Shown piece after piece: positions 23,143 to 32,025 of a DNA stretch of 40,787 bases. The notes below the pieces were generated by a model, which saw only the letters and a program-made list of their open reading frames with translations, made no database searches and was not told where the DNA came from. The stretch spans positions 1 to 40,787 of the forward strand of contig CAYOKQ010000007.1 of the NCBI GenBank assembly GCA_964404595.1, read 5' to 3'. The stretch comes from CAYJXA01 sp964404595 (GTDB lineage Archaea > Nanobdellota > Nanobdellia > Woesearchaeales > GW2011-AR9). The first letter of the stretch is position 1, and every line of letters starts with the position of its first letter. Made by a program: the position numbers and the translations under genes.

Positions 23143-23309
23143 TAAACTATTTAATTAAAGCTAGGTGGTTGTAGTTTTAACTATTTCTAAATATTTCAAT
23201 CAATACATGGTTGTTTTAAATTAATTTGTGTTTAAACTATTTATTTTAAAATTGAATTATTTAGAAATGTTTAATCTCTTAATAATTTAATTTATACTTA
23301 AATAGTTTA
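23143..23309. repeat. AT-rich intergenic region with repeated TAAACTATTTA motif
   Basis: The 305-bp gene-free stretch 23067-23371 is extremely AT-rich. The 11-mer TAAACTATTTA is present perfectly at 23143-23153 and 23233-23243 and inverted at 23299-23309, with weaker versions at 23178-23186 (TAACTATTT) and about 23123-23130. It lies between a divergent pair (hypothetical gene on minus, VapBC on plus). It could be an operator array or an AT-rich iteron-like region; no CRISPR-like regular spacing is seen. Confidence 0.5.
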
Positions 23310-23371
23310 GATTAATTCTTTTACATTTATTTTCCATAAATCTTAAATATAAGTTATATTTTATATCTTAT

Positions 23372-23566
23372 ATGACCACAATAGCTGTTAAAGAAGACAC
23401 TTTTGATATGTTGGAGCATGTCAAAGAACAGATAGAAGCAGATACCTTCGACGAAACCATCAAGATTCTTATTTTACAGCTCAAACAACCAAAAAAATCA
23501 ATGTTTGGTGCATTAAAACAAGTAAAAGAAGAATTTAAGAGGGATGAAATTGACCGTTTTACTTGA
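23372..23566 (+). CDS. VapB-like antitoxin
   Basis: The 64-aa protein starts TTIAVKEDTFDMLEHVKEQI, a short beta strand then helices as in ribbon-helix-helix or archaeal VapB antitoxins, with an acidic/basic tail that would wrap around the toxin. It overlaps the PIN toxin start by 23 nt, the classic antitoxin-first arrangement. A TATA-like TTATATTTTATATC sits directly upstream, so transcription is probably leaderless, and the TAAACTATTTA repeats lie further upstream. Confidence 0.75.
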   Translation: MTTIAVKEDTFDMLEHVKEQIEADTFDETIKILILQLKQPKKSMFGALKQVKEEFKRDEIDRFT

Positions 23567-23927
23567 TTCGTGGGCGTGGATTGAATATTTTAAAGGCACT
23601 TCATTTGGCAAAAAGGCGCAAGAGTACATTGAAAATAAGCAAGAAATTATCACCAGTGCCATTAATATTAGCGAAGTGCAGGGATTTCTTTTGCGTACTA
23701 AACCAGGAAAAGAGGCTCAAGAATTCATTCAATTTATGGTGGAGGTATCTTTTGTCATCCCAGTGAATATGCCCATTGCACTCAAAGCAGCTAAATTAAA
23801 GTATGATTTAAAGTTTGGTTTAGCAGATGCAATTGTATTGGCAACAGCACGAGAGCATGATGCCATTGTCGTAACAGGCGATGATGATTTTAAAGGGCAG
23901 AAAGATGTAGATTATATTGGTTCATAA
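23544..23927 (+). CDS. vapC: VapC-type PIN-domain ribonuclease toxin
   Basis: The 127-aa product has all PIN signatures: D8 in VLLDSWAWIEYF, E45 in NISEVQGFLLR, and D93 and D112-D114 in GLADAIVLATA and VVTGDDDF. These acidic residues bind Mg2+ for RNA cleavage. Length is typical. It is translationally coupled to the upstream VapB-like antitoxin by overlap. Confidence 0.88.
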   Translation: MKLTVLLDSWAWIEYFKGTSFGKKAQEYIENKQEIITSAINISEVQGFLLRTKPGKEAQEFIQFMVEVSFVIPVNMPIALKAAKLKYDLKFGLADAIVLATAREHDAIVVTGDDDFKGQKDVDYIGS

Positions 23928-23952
23928 CATTTAAAAAAATTAAAACAAAAAA

Positions 23953-26792
23953 TTACCTTTTAATACCTAAAAATTTCTCAATCCATCGTGTGACAGAATG
24001 TGATTCTGTGGCAGCTTTGCCAATGACCATACCGGTTCCTTCGCCAGCATCACCTGAACTGCCATCTCCACCACTGCTGCCACTATCTCCCGAACTGCCG
24101 CCATCACTCATCCCTCCACCATCTCCCCCGGATGCTGGAGTGCCACTATCAGCTGATGTACCACTCCCTTCCCAGCTATGCCATCCACCACTATCGTCCT
24201 GCCAGGCAGTGGGATTACCATCAGGATCATTGATTGTTGCACCTTCAGGAGAAGTCCAGCCACCACTTTCTGCATCATAACTCCACCCTGTTTGTCCATT
24301 GTTAGAATTATCCTGATTAAAGTCTCCAGCCCAGTCAGCATCTCGAGTTTCCCCCGTATTTGAACTCCATTCACCAGTTTGCGCATCTCTGCTCCAGGTA
24401 ACTCCGCTCCATTCGATATCTGCAACTTGATTTGTGTCTGGATCAATAAATTTACCTAAGGTTGGATCAAAATCATATACTTTATTGGGATCGTAGGGCG
24501 CAATACCTGCTTCTAAATTACGAGCGGAAGGAATTTGATGTAAACCTCCACTATACGTTTCTCCGGTATTAGAAGTCCAGGAATTCTCATTGCTGTCGTA
24601 TATCCATGTAACCCCGCTCCAGATGACATTTGCGCTCGGCTCACCGGTCTGTGCATCTAAATATTGTCCAGTTGCCGGGTCAAAGGTATATCGTTCATTG
24701 ACTTCTGCAGTTATTTCACCTGGTTTCCAGGTATTTGATTCTGGATGATACACGTCTCCGGCATTGCTTTCCCAGACTTGGGTTGCTTCATCCCAGGTCC
24801 AAGCCTCCCCTAGCTCTGTTTGGTAATCCCCTTCGTCTTCGTGGCCTATGGGAGCGATCACCGTTGCATCAGGAGTGTAGACTTCTCCATCAGATGAACT
24901 CCACGCATGTGTTTCTGGATCATAAGTCCACAATGTACCTCTGGGGTCGGCAAATTCATATCGCTGGTCATCATAGTTGTAATCCATAGCTTCATGAAAA
25001 TAAACCCCCTCTCCCGGGCGATAAATCTCTCCGTCTTCACGAACAAACGTATCGTAGACCGGGTTGTAATCATACCATATTGCTTCCTCATCATGCCTAA
25101 ATTCAAATCCCGTGGGATGATAATTAAATAATCCTCCTTCGGGAAGATCATATGACCCTGGCGGATATGCAAAGGTTTCTATTCTCCCATCAGGCAAAGT
25201 AACGTCATAGCCAGTAGCATAATAATGATAAGTTGCTATTCCTTCAGAAGTTTCCTTCGTATAACTATGCTGCTCATTGCCTTGTTCATAAGCAGTAGGA
25301 ACAACAAACTCTTCTGGAAATTTTTCTTCATATTTCAACCCTAATGGAGTGGTGTAGGTATAGCCTTCCTCTGTGAATTCATAGACATAACCGGTGAGGG
25401 GATCTGTGTACGTATAATCTTGAACAAAACCACCTTTGGTGGAAATCTGGTCCGAAAGTAATTCTTTAATCTCCCGATTTCTGTTAAATCCATCCGGATC
25501 ATAATAAGACCCTTCATCAACAACTTCGATCACGGGAGGAACATAGGGAAGGCCAAACGCACGTTCATACTCATCACGATAATATTGGGTGAGCGTTTCA
25601 AATATTTCTTCATCATTTTTTCCTTCCTCTTGAAGCTGCGTTTGCAATTGCTGGAAAGATTCTTCACTAACGGCAAGATAGAGTGCCAATTCGTTCCTGC
25701 TCTGCTGGGCCCAATTGTCAAAATTATCCGCATACTCGGGATGCTGCTCAATCCAGCGATCTAAACTTTCTTCATATTCGTCCAAGTATTCCTGGCTGTC
25801 TTCAATCTCTTGTTCCTGAGTAAATTCTACTAAATCTACAAGCTCTTGTGAGGATACATCTCCTTCGAGAAAACCTTCAGCATTATCAAGCAAATGTTTT
25901 GCGGCCGTAAACTGGCCAAAAGATTCACCATATCTTCCGTCAGCATAGGCATTCTGGCATTCATCTAATCGTGCCTGTGCTTCCGCAACCAATTCCGTCG
26001 CTGCGGCAGGCACATCTGTACCTTGGGCCACTGCCTGAGCTAAATCTGCCTGTACCCGTTCAAGCTGCAGCTGCACTTGTGCCAACTCTTCTTCCACCTC
26101 TTCCCGATATTCATCTGCTAATCCTGCTTTCACTTCTACAGCTTCAATTTGAAATTTTGCATCTAGATGAGTTATACTTTGTTCTTCAGCAATAGCATCC
26201 ACGATTACTTCTTCCTGATTTTCAACAGCAGTTTGGACATTAGTAATCTCTTCTTCCAATGCTCTTGCTAAGTTTTCTGCCCGCTCTGCTGATAATTCGC
26301 CCGCCGTCACTAAATGTTGCATGTTTTGTNNNNNNNNNNGAGCATTTCCCGCATATTTTCTTGTTCTAGAGCAGCTTGTTTAATACCATGGATAAAACCT
26401 ACATTATCTCCCCTCGCCTGAGATTCTTCCAGTACATCAATCAGATCATTCTCTAATTCTTCTATTTCCTTGAAAGTATACTCAGCCAGGTCATAATTTC
26501 CAGCTTCAATCATCGCATGAAATTCTGCATATCTCTCATGTATCAAGGCCTGCAGTGCTGCTGCTGCTTCTTCAGGCGCGTTGGCATTAGCTACCTGAAT
26601 ATCTTCCCACCACCGCTCAAACCCATACCAGATTGAGTCAGGAGTTGTACCTGGGTCACCTAGAATTTCATCGACAGTCTCCCCAGTTTCAGGATTTACA
26701 TATACGGGATGACTTGGGGCTAAAGCGACCGGAATTACCGCCAATAAACACGCCAAAATGCTGAGAAATTGCTGAAACGATCTTTTTTTCAT
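23953..26792 (-). CDS. Large secreted protein: helical N-terminal region, aromatic/TG repeats, Gly/Ser tail
   Basis: One gene interrupted by the N gap at 26330-26339; the two flanking reading frames join naturally. A signal peptide (residues about 1-26, LLAVIPVALAP) leads to a Glu/Ala-rich helical region resembling DUF5667 (AEYTFKEIEELENDLIDVLE), followed by another coiled region. The middle half consists of irregular repeats with aromatic and TG turns: YTYTDPLTGYVYEF, WTYDPETHAWSSSDGEVY, WTWDEATQVWESNAGDVY, WIYDSNENSWTSNTGETY and WSRDAQTGEWSSNTGET. These recall OCRE-like (Y-D-x-x-T-G-x-Y) octamer repeats. A Gly/Ser/Asp tail ends in WIEKFLGIKR. A cell-surface or extracellular binding protein is inferred. 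Its TATA box and start lie just after 26792. Confidence 0.8.
26330..26339. other. Assembly gap (10 N)
   Basis: Ten N interrupt the secreted-protein gene. The frames on both sides do not match for exactly 10 missing bases, so the number is a placeholder and the gap length is unknown. Confidence 0.99.
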
Positions 26793-26841
26793 ACTACACC
26801 TCTTGGAAATAATATAGGTGAAAACTTTAGACTATATTAAC

Positions 26842-27249
26842 TTATCTTTGTTTTATAAATATCAAAGAAATTATTCCAGTTAAAGCTAATTGGGCCAAAG
26901 GACTTATTCCGATTCCAAAAACAGTAGGCATTGCCAAAGCATACGCCCATCTTCCTAAGCTCAAGTTTATTACCTCTATAAAAATTCCGATAATAAGACC
27001 TAAAAAAACAACCACCAAATAATCAGACGTGCTTGGCTTGTTTATCCAATCGATATTTTTATTTTTTAGCGAGACGACCGCAAAAATACCAAGTATAATT
27101 ATCATATCAGTAAAAGAAGCGATAATTAAATGAGGGTATTTTGGAATTCCAGATAAATCGACATATAAAGAATGATGTGAGAATTCCCAGATAATATTTA
27201 AAACCAGGGCAATGAGTCCGGCAATAAAAAAGCTTTTTTTAGGAGTCAT
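26842..27249 (-). CDS. Four-helix membrane protein of unknown function
   Basis: The 135-aa product has four hydrophobic segments (about 8-24, 42-62, 78-98 and 110-132) with short loops; WEFSHHSLYVDLSGIPKYPH in the first loop and FGIGISPLAQLALTG near the end look conserved-type. I know no named family. It stands between the large secreted protein gene and a winged-helix gene on the same strand, with only 13 nt to the upstream gene, so it may be co-transcribed with it. Confidence 0.7.
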   Translation of the reverse strand: MTPKKSFFIAGLIALVLNIIWEFSHHSLYVDLSGIPKYPHLIIASFTDMIIILGIFAVVSLKNKNIDWINKPSTSDYLVVVFLGLIIGIFIEVINLSLGRWAYALAMPTVFGIGISPLAQLALTGIISLIFIKQR

Positions 27250-27262
27250 AATTGAAATTAAT

Positions 27263-27718
27263 TTACGATATAAAATTCTGTAAACTCAAATTAACAATAT
27301 TTTCCTTTGCCTGCATCTCTTTAAATTTTGGATCTAATTTTAAGAAAAGCTTGTCGCCATAAAAAGTGCGAATAAACGGGACTTTTTTATGCACCAATGC
27401 AGAAATACAATCGGGCACTAAGGAAGCAGGCAGCCCGGTTTTGACTGCAATTTCCTGAAAGCAAAGAGGAGATTCTTCCGTATATAAAGCCAAGAACACT
27501 TCTTTCTCTATTTGGGTCAAGGCAAAATTTTTAGCACTGATGGGTTGCTGTGATAATTGCATCTGATCGACGCGGCCAGCAAGCTTATCCAATTTCTGAT
27601 CTATTTCATGAAGATAGTCAAACAGAGCCTGAATTTCGTGCGTGTTTTCGTTGATAGCACACAAATGTTCCTCAAATTGCTGCTTGAGTTCAGGAAAATC
27701 ATCCAATGTTGTTTGCAT
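27263..27718 (-). CDS. Coiled-coil winged-helix protein, putative transcription regulator
   Basis: From ATG 27718 the 151-aa protein has an N-terminal coiled coil (ELKQQFEEHLCAINENTHEI; LDKLAGRVDQMQ) and a C-terminal winged helix-turn-helix (FLALYTEESPLCFQEIAVKT; LVPDCISALVHKKVPFIRTF). Such proteins are common in DPANN archaea; targets unknown. GTG 27727 is in frame upstream, but GAGG lies correctly placed before ATG 27718. A 7-bp hairpin with a 5-nt loop lies about 60 nt upstream (27780-27798). Confidence 0.7.
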   Translation of the reverse strand: MQTTLDDFPELKQQFEEHLCAINENTHEIQALFDYLHEIDQKLDKLAGRVDQMQLSQQPISAKNFALTQIEKEVFLALYTEESPLCFQEIAVKTGLPASLVPDCISALVHKKVPFIRTFYGDKLFLKLDPKFKEMQAKENIVNLSLQNFIS

Positions 27719-27779
27719 AGCTCTCACTGCCTCGTTATTGTTTTTCTCTAAAGAGCAAGCGCATCTTTCACCTGCTTTT

Positions 27780-27798
27780 GCAGAGAATAAATCTCTGC
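27780..27798. other. Hairpin GCAGAGA-ATAAA-TCTCTGC
   Basis: A perfect 7-bp stem with a 5-nt loop lies in the 230-bp region between the winged-helix gene and the methyltransferase gene. On the minus strand it would be in the leader or promoter of the regulator, so an operator or a 5' UTR hairpin is possible. The remaining part of this region holds TTTAAATA boxes at about 27838-27845 and 27858-27866, the latter inside an imperfect palindrome TGCTGTTTAAATAGCA. Confidence 0.45.
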
Positions 27799-27947
27799 GT
27801 TTCTACCACTCCCCGATATGCAGTAATTTTGTTTTAATTTAAATAGCTTTCGTTTGCTGTTTAAATAGCAGTGTACGCTGGTATACAAAAAAGTAGATTA
27901 GGTATGAAATCGGCAGATTTTTAAAATTGAAATAGTCTGGATCCATT

Positions 27948-28565
27948 ATGCATTCAAAAAAAGAATTAGAAGTGTATCTAAGCAAACTTCGCACTTTTGA
28001 ATCTCCGGCGTTGGAATTAGAACAATATGCTACCCCTTCGTCTATTGCAGCAGAATGGATCTGGAACATGGCCCTAAAACGAGAGGTTGCCGGAAAAATA
28101 ATTCTTGACGCTGCCTGTGGCCCGGGAATTTTAGGCATAGGATTACTTCTACTCGGAGCAAAAAAAATATATTTTGTGGATAAAGATGTGGCAGCAATGC
28201 AATTGTGCATTTCCAATTATAATCTGGTTAAAGCAGAGTATGAGATCGGTGAAGCAGCGTTTATTGTGCATGATATCTCATTGTTTGATGGCGAGGCAGA
28301 TATAGTGGTTCAAAATCCGCCGTTTGGAACCAAGCAAGAGCATGCAGATAAGAAATTCCTGGAAAAAGCATTTTCAGCAGCTCCCCTGGTGTACAGCATG
28401 CATAAATGGTCAACGGTTAAATTCGTGGAAGCAATCAGCAAAGATTATGGGTTTACAATTACAGAAGTGTGGCGATATGAATTTCCAATTAAAGCAGCAT
28501 TTTCCTTTCACCAGAAGCCGAAAGTGCTCGTTGATGTGGGATTGTGGCGGATGGAGAGGAATTAA
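27948..28565 (+). CDS. METTL5-like N6-adenine RNA methyltransferase
   Basis: The 205-aa Rossmann methyltransferase shows LEQYATPSSIAAEWIW at residues 24-39, motif I DAACGPGILGIG at 54-65, acidic FVDKD at 76-80 and the catalytic NPPFGT at 123-128, the arrangement of METTL5 and its archaeal relatives. METTL5 makes a single m6A in small-subunit rRNA together with TRMT112; the archaeal substrate is inferred to be rRNA. Length is normal. It uses AdoMet in the cytosol. It is transcribed alone between two divergent or convergent regulators; the start has no obvious ribosome binding site. Confidence 0.9.
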   Translation: MHSKKELEVYLSKLRTFESPALELEQYATPSSIAAEWIWNMALKREVAGKIILDAACGPGILGIGLLLLGAKKIYFVDKDVAAMQLCISNYNLVKAEYEIGEAAFIVHDISLFDGEADIVVQNPPFGTKQEHADKKFLEKAFSAAPLVYSMHKWSTVKFVEAISKDYGFTITEVWRYEFPIKAAFSFHQKPKVLVDVGLWRMERN

Positions 28566-28593
28566 GAACTTATTTCTGTTTGCTTGGTAGTAT

Positions 28594-28938
28594 TTATGCC
28601 GTAAGAATCATTGCTTTTAGAGATTCTTGCTTTTGTTGTTTATGTGCATCCATTGCCTGCCGTATTAAAGCCGCTTCTAATTCCAATATTTTCAGGGTTA
28701 CAGGATTAGTCGTGTTTAATGTATATAATTTTGTTTTTCCAAAAGTACGGGTTACTTTAACAATACCTTTATTTTCTAACTCTGGCCAATAATTAAAAAG
28801 AGATGCTTTTGATATTTCTGCACCAATAGTAATATCTTTTTTAGTAAAATCTAAGCCTTTATTATCTACAAAAAAATCAATAATGCGAAACAGGGGCATA
28901 TTTCCAGTTAATTTGATGAGGAGAGAGTCTTCTGACAT
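28594..28938 (-). CDS. Winged-helix transcription regulator
   Basis: The 114-aa protein has the helix-turn-helix FTKKDITIGAEISKASLFNY with recognition helix at about 43-55, followed by the wing ELENKGIVKVTRTFGKTKLY and a C-terminal helix (ILELEAALIRQAMDAHKQQK) probably for dimerisation. This is the plan of small archaeal ArsR/MarR-like regulators. It is divergent from the 29002 gene, 63 nt apart, which itself encodes a winged-helix-like protein; shared regulation is plausible. A TTTATATACTTTT stretch in between could be the TATA box. Confidence 0.75.
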   Translation of the reverse strand: MSEDSLLIKLTGNMPLFRIIDFFVDNKGLDFTKKDITIGAEISKASLFNYWPELENKGIVKVTRTFGKTKLYTLNTTNPVTLKILELEAALIRQAMDAHKQQKQESLKAMILTA

Positions 28939-29001
28939 AAGAATGATAAAATATAGAAAAGTATATAAATATTTCCTTTCAAGGTCTAATTTTGTGGACT
29001 T

Positions 29002-29274
29002 ATGGAATGGACCAATAATGAGATAAAAGGGAAGATATTACACAAATTGGTTCGTTTCGGTAAGTTTGAACATAGCCATACTGCCATTGAACATCTCCAA
29101 AAAGGTTTTCCAGGGCACTTGGGCGCAAGAATTAAGGAAAATATCGATGAACTCAAAAAAGAAAAAATTCTGTTAACCAAACCAACTAACTATGGCATGC
29201 ACGTATCAATAAATGTTGATATGACTGATAAAGTGATGGAATATATTAATTTATTTCTTAAACGGAAAGAATAG
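29002..29274 (+). CDS. Small winged-helix-like protein (90 aa)
   Basis: The protein starts MEWTNNEIKGKILHKLVRFG and contains SHTAIEHLQKGFPGHLGARI and IDELKKEKILLTKPTNYGMH, a three-helix plus wing arrangement as in small archaeal DNA-binding proteins. No exact family is known to me. It lies divergent to the winged-helix gene at 28594-28938, so the two may be a regulatory pair. Confidence 0.65.
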   Translation: MEWTNNEIKGKILHKLVRFGKFEHSHTAIEHLQKGFPGHLGARIKENIDELKKEKILLTKPTNYGMHVSINVDMTDKVMEYINLFLKRKE

Positions 29275-29292
29275 GGAAAAAATAAAGAGGTT

Positions 29293-29499
29293 CTAATTTC
29301 CGAAGAAGGTTTGAATTCCTTTTTCAGTGAAGCTTTTTCCAAATTCGCTGTTTACCCATTCTTCTCTGGAAGCATACTGCAATAACGTTCTTTGTACGAC
29401 TGATTCTTTTTCAGCAGTATTATTTAAATTATATTTGCGGCTGTTCGCATAAATAATGGCTTGATGCAAGTGCGCTTTATATCTAGCAAGGCAAACCAT
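29293..29499 (-). CDS. Hypothetical 68-aa protein
   Basis: A soluble, mostly helical small ORF (LARYKAHLHQAIIYANSRKY; TEKGIQTFFGN). Composition looks protein-like, but the only TATA-like box (TTTATAAA at about 29504-29511) lies too close to the first ATG for its own use and fits better the opposite gene at 29544. It may start further in, or not be a gene. Confidence 0.4.
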   Translation of the reverse strand: MVCLARYKAHLHQAIIYANSRKYNLNNTAEKESVVQRTLLQYASREEWVNSEFGKSFTEKGIQTFFGN

Positions 29500-29543
29500 A
29501 AAAATTTATAAACTCTTCGTCACTTCCAGCTTTAAGTGATAGC

Positions 29544-29819
29544 ATGAAAGTCACCATCGACACCCAGCATGATTCTGTAGAAGATATTCATAAAGTGTAT
29601 CAAATTCTGGCAGATATATTACAACGAAAAAACAGCGACAAAAATAGTGAAGCGCCGCCTACCGCAGCGCCCGTTGACACCTCTAATTTAATGAGTATGT
29701 TTGATACTAGCGAACCGTCCAAAAGTGTTCCTGAAAAGGCCCCTGACTTTAGTAGTTTTCTTAATTTAACCAAGCAGACCGAAAAGAAAGAAGAAAAGTT
29801 TGAAATTGAATATTACTGA
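29544..29819 (+). CDS. Small archaeal protein with conserved MKVTIDT N-terminus (91 aa)
   Basis: It begins MKVTIDTQHDSVEDIHKVYQ, a strand plus helix that I associate with small uncharacterised DPANN proteins, followed by a Pro/Ser/Asp-rich disordered part and a Glu/Lys end (EKKEEKFEIEYY). Cytosolic, function unknown. TATA-like ATTTATAAACTC at 29502-29513 about 30 nt upstream supports the start. Confidence 0.65.
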   Translation: MKVTIDTQHDSVEDIHKVYQILADILQRKNSDKNSEAPPTAAPVDTSNLMSMFDTSEPSKSVPEKAPDFSSFLNLTKQTEKKEEKFEIEYY

Positions 29820-29838
29820 CTTACAAAAGAAGGACCGC

Positions 29839-29866
29839 GGTTTTATCTTTTGCTAAAAGAAAAACC
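29839..29866 (+). terminator. Hairpin downstream of the 91-aa gene
   Basis: GGTTTTATCTTTT (29839-29851) can pair with AAAAGAAAAACC (29855-29866) with a single small bulge and a 3-nt loop. It follows the stop at 29819 by 20 nt. A hairpin without a T-run is not a classical terminator, so it may instead stabilise the mRNA end. Confidence 0.35.
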
Positions 29867-29904
29867 ACCAGAAAAATTATAAATTGGCCCCTATTTGGAA
29901 GCTT

Positions 29905-30180
29905 ATGGATAGCACAATTACCTATGGACGCTTGGATGTTCCTGAAGGTCAAAGATATATGGCTGGCATAAGTATTGATGCTATTGTTGAGGTTGCTAAT
30001 GTGATGTATTCTGGAAAAGCCAAAGTTACTCCTGTTGTTCGAGATGACCTTCCCAAAGAATACACTTGTTCAATAATGGCCGTCGAAAATTCTGCCAGTT
30101 GGAGAAAGTACGGAACATATCTCTTGATTAAGAACTACGAAGAATATGAATCTTTTCATGAACAATTTCCATATGGTTAA
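29905..30180 (+). CDS. Hypothetical 91-aa protein
   Basis: From ATG 29905 the product (MDSTITYGRLDVPEG ... YEEYESFHEQFPYG) is soluble with a mixed alpha/beta look and no known domain. An in-frame TTG at 29884 is less likely because ATTATAAAT at about 29877-29885 is a TATA box that would put the transcription start at the ATG. The gene is convergent with the MgtC/DUF4010 gene, 6 nt apart. Confidence 0.6.
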   Translation: MDSTITYGRLDVPEGQRYMAGISIDAIVEVANVMYSGKAKVTPVVRDDLPKEYTCSIMAVENSASWRKYGTYLLIKNYEEYESFHEQFPYG

Positions 30181-30186
30181 TTTCTT

Positions 30187-31403
30187 TCAAAAAATGAATA
30201 CTAACACAACTCCCGCTGCTATGAGAATGGAAAAATATTTTATTACCATTTTACCAAATTCTTTCCCGCCAAGCCAATATGCAATTGCTCCTTTCACTGC
30301 TGTATTGGTGATGACAGCAATGAGAATTGCGTTGGATGCGATCACCGATGATAACTCTCCTTTGGCCAGCTGTGACAGTGATAAAGTTATGGCATCAACA
30401 TCTGCAAAACCAGATAAGAAACTTACCACGTACACACCCTCAGTTGCCAGATAAATATGGGCTAACTTTACCATTGCTAAAATAAATGCAAAAATAACCC
30501 CAAACTGAATCGCTGGTTTAAGCGCCAAAGGCGTCCCCAACTCTATCTTTCCTTGGGCTTGCGCAGATCTCTTCCAGAGCAGATATGAAAATAGCAAGGT
30601 CAGCAGGATCAAGAGAAGCAGAGGAAGAAAGATTACTGTAAATAAGGTTCTATTTATCACAAATACCTCTATCAAAACCCGCAGAAACATGACGCCGTTG
30701 GCAAGCAGGATCCCCAGCACTAAAGTGCGATAAATTTTTTTTTCTTTCACACTTCGCTGCGCAAAACTAATGGTAGTGGCAGTGCTGCTCACTACTCCTC
30801 CCAACATAGCTGAAAGCACTATGCCGCGCTCACCAAACCATTTCATTAGTGCGTAGCCGACAAATCCAATGCCGGAAATAAAAACAACCATCAACCAGAT
30901 AAAATGAGGGTTAAATAATCCATACGGCCCATAGTTCTGGTCGGGAAGAAGGGGTAGGATAATAAAAGCGATGACGGCAAATTTTAAGGCTCCGCTTAGT
31001 TCTTTTTCGCTCATATGCCGGGCAAAATGGTGCAGCATGGAGCGTGAATATAAGATGACGGCAATGATGATGGTAAGAATAATTGCAAATGACAATTCAC
31101 CATAATATGAAAGCACTCCAATNNNNNNNNNNACGTGGCTCCGCTATGCTTTCGGTCTGTAACCTTAAAATACGCGATGCCGATGAGAAGCCCCAGCAAT
31201 ACCATACCCAAAATAAGAACCCATATAGAGATGATCTCTCCAAAATAAGCAGCGAGTGCCCCAAATAAAGTAATGAGCGGGAAAGTTCGAATGCCGGCAA
31301 ATTTATGGCCACGTTCTTTACGCAGGGCATATTCTCTCTCTAAACCAATGAATGCGCCTAAAGCTAAGGCTATCAGAAAATGCTGAATCAATATTGTTTC
31401 CAT
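30187..31403 (-). CDS. MgtC/SapB + DUF4010 membrane protein
   Basis: One gene interrupted by the N gap at 31123-31132. The N-terminal part (LALGAFIGLEREYALR; HKFAGIRTFPLITLFGALAA) is the MgtC/SapB domain with the GLERE and AGIRTFPLI signatures. After the gap come ARHMSEKELSGALKFAVIAF and the DUF4010 part with GGVVSSTATTISFAQRS, LSGFADVDAITLSLSQLA and NTAVKGAIAYWLGG. About ten membrane segments can be counted. Proteins of this architecture (about 400 aa) are common in archaea and bacteria; transport or ion-homeostasis roles are proposed but not proven. On the minus strand a TATA-like CTTATATAAATCC lies about 30 nt upstream of the start. Confidence 0.88.
31123..31132. other. Assembly gap (10 N)
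   Basis: Ten N interrupt the MgtC/DUF4010 gene between its two domains. The two flanking frames belong to one protein family architecture, so the split is artificial and the gap length unknown. Confidence 0.99.
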
Positions 31404-31527
31404 CTATGCACCAGGTAATAGCAAAGAATAGGGATTTATATAAGTAGTAGTTGCACCAGGGACAAACATTAGATTTGCAGCTCTATATACCCAAAATTTA
31501 TATGCCCCTTTCTTTGGCAAAAAGGTC

Positions 31528-32025
31528 ATGAGACGAGAACATACCATTTCTTTTGACCGGGCCATAAAAGCTGAAAAAGCCATACGCACTTTTTTACTGC
31601 GAGAATCAAATGTAGTACGATTTACGGAAGTGCACTGGAGTGAACTAAGCCCTCTTAAACTAGAAAAATTAGGCGGAGATGAAGATATTAAATTTATCAA
31701 TGCCCTTAACATGCTGCATCCATTTTTTATCAAGAAAATAACCAACAACAAACGGTTCAATGATATTCCCCAACGAAAATCTTTCAAGTATAATCATTAT
31801 TTTTTTCGATTAACACCTAAACTCAAGAGGTTACTTACCAAGGAAACTTTATTCTGGAGTTCCATGCCGCCCTATTCTACTAGTTTCTATGGGTTGGAGG
31901 ATCCCACTTTTTACAAAGAAGAGGGAATGATTGGAAGCATCATTACACATGAGCCGATTGCTATTTTGTATCTCACCGCTTCAGAAAAAAAAGAATTACA
32001 GCGAAAAGGTGTTAAATTTGATTAG
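31528..32025 (+). CDS. Hypothetical 165-aa protein
   Basis: No family recognised. The protein is basic in the middle (KKITNNKRFNDIPQRKSFKY) and ends with a tidy alpha/beta segment (SFYGLEDPTFYKEEGMIGSI, then THEPIAILYLTASEKKELQR) that looks conserved. No signal or membrane segment. TATA-like AAATTTATATGCC at about 31495-31507 supports ATG 31528. It overlaps the convergent GHKL gene by 14 nt at the 3' end. Confidence 0.65.
   Translation: MRREHTISFDRAIKAEKAIRTFLLRESNVVRFTEVHWSELSPLKLEKLGGDEDIKFINALNMLHPFFIKKITNNKRFNDIPQRKSFKYNHYFFRLTPKLKRLLTKETLFWSSMPPYSTSFYGLEDPTFYKEEGMIGSIITHEPIAILYLTASEKKELQRKGVKFD

Noticed and set aside
23143..23309. CRISPR array
   Set aside because: The motif is only 11 bp, occurs three times in mixed orientation at irregular spacing, and no cas genes are near.
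23990..25751. Several open frames opposite or within the large secreted-protein gene
   Set aside because: They mirror its repetitive coding sequence; the minus-strand frame has a signal peptide, domain order and a sensible end.
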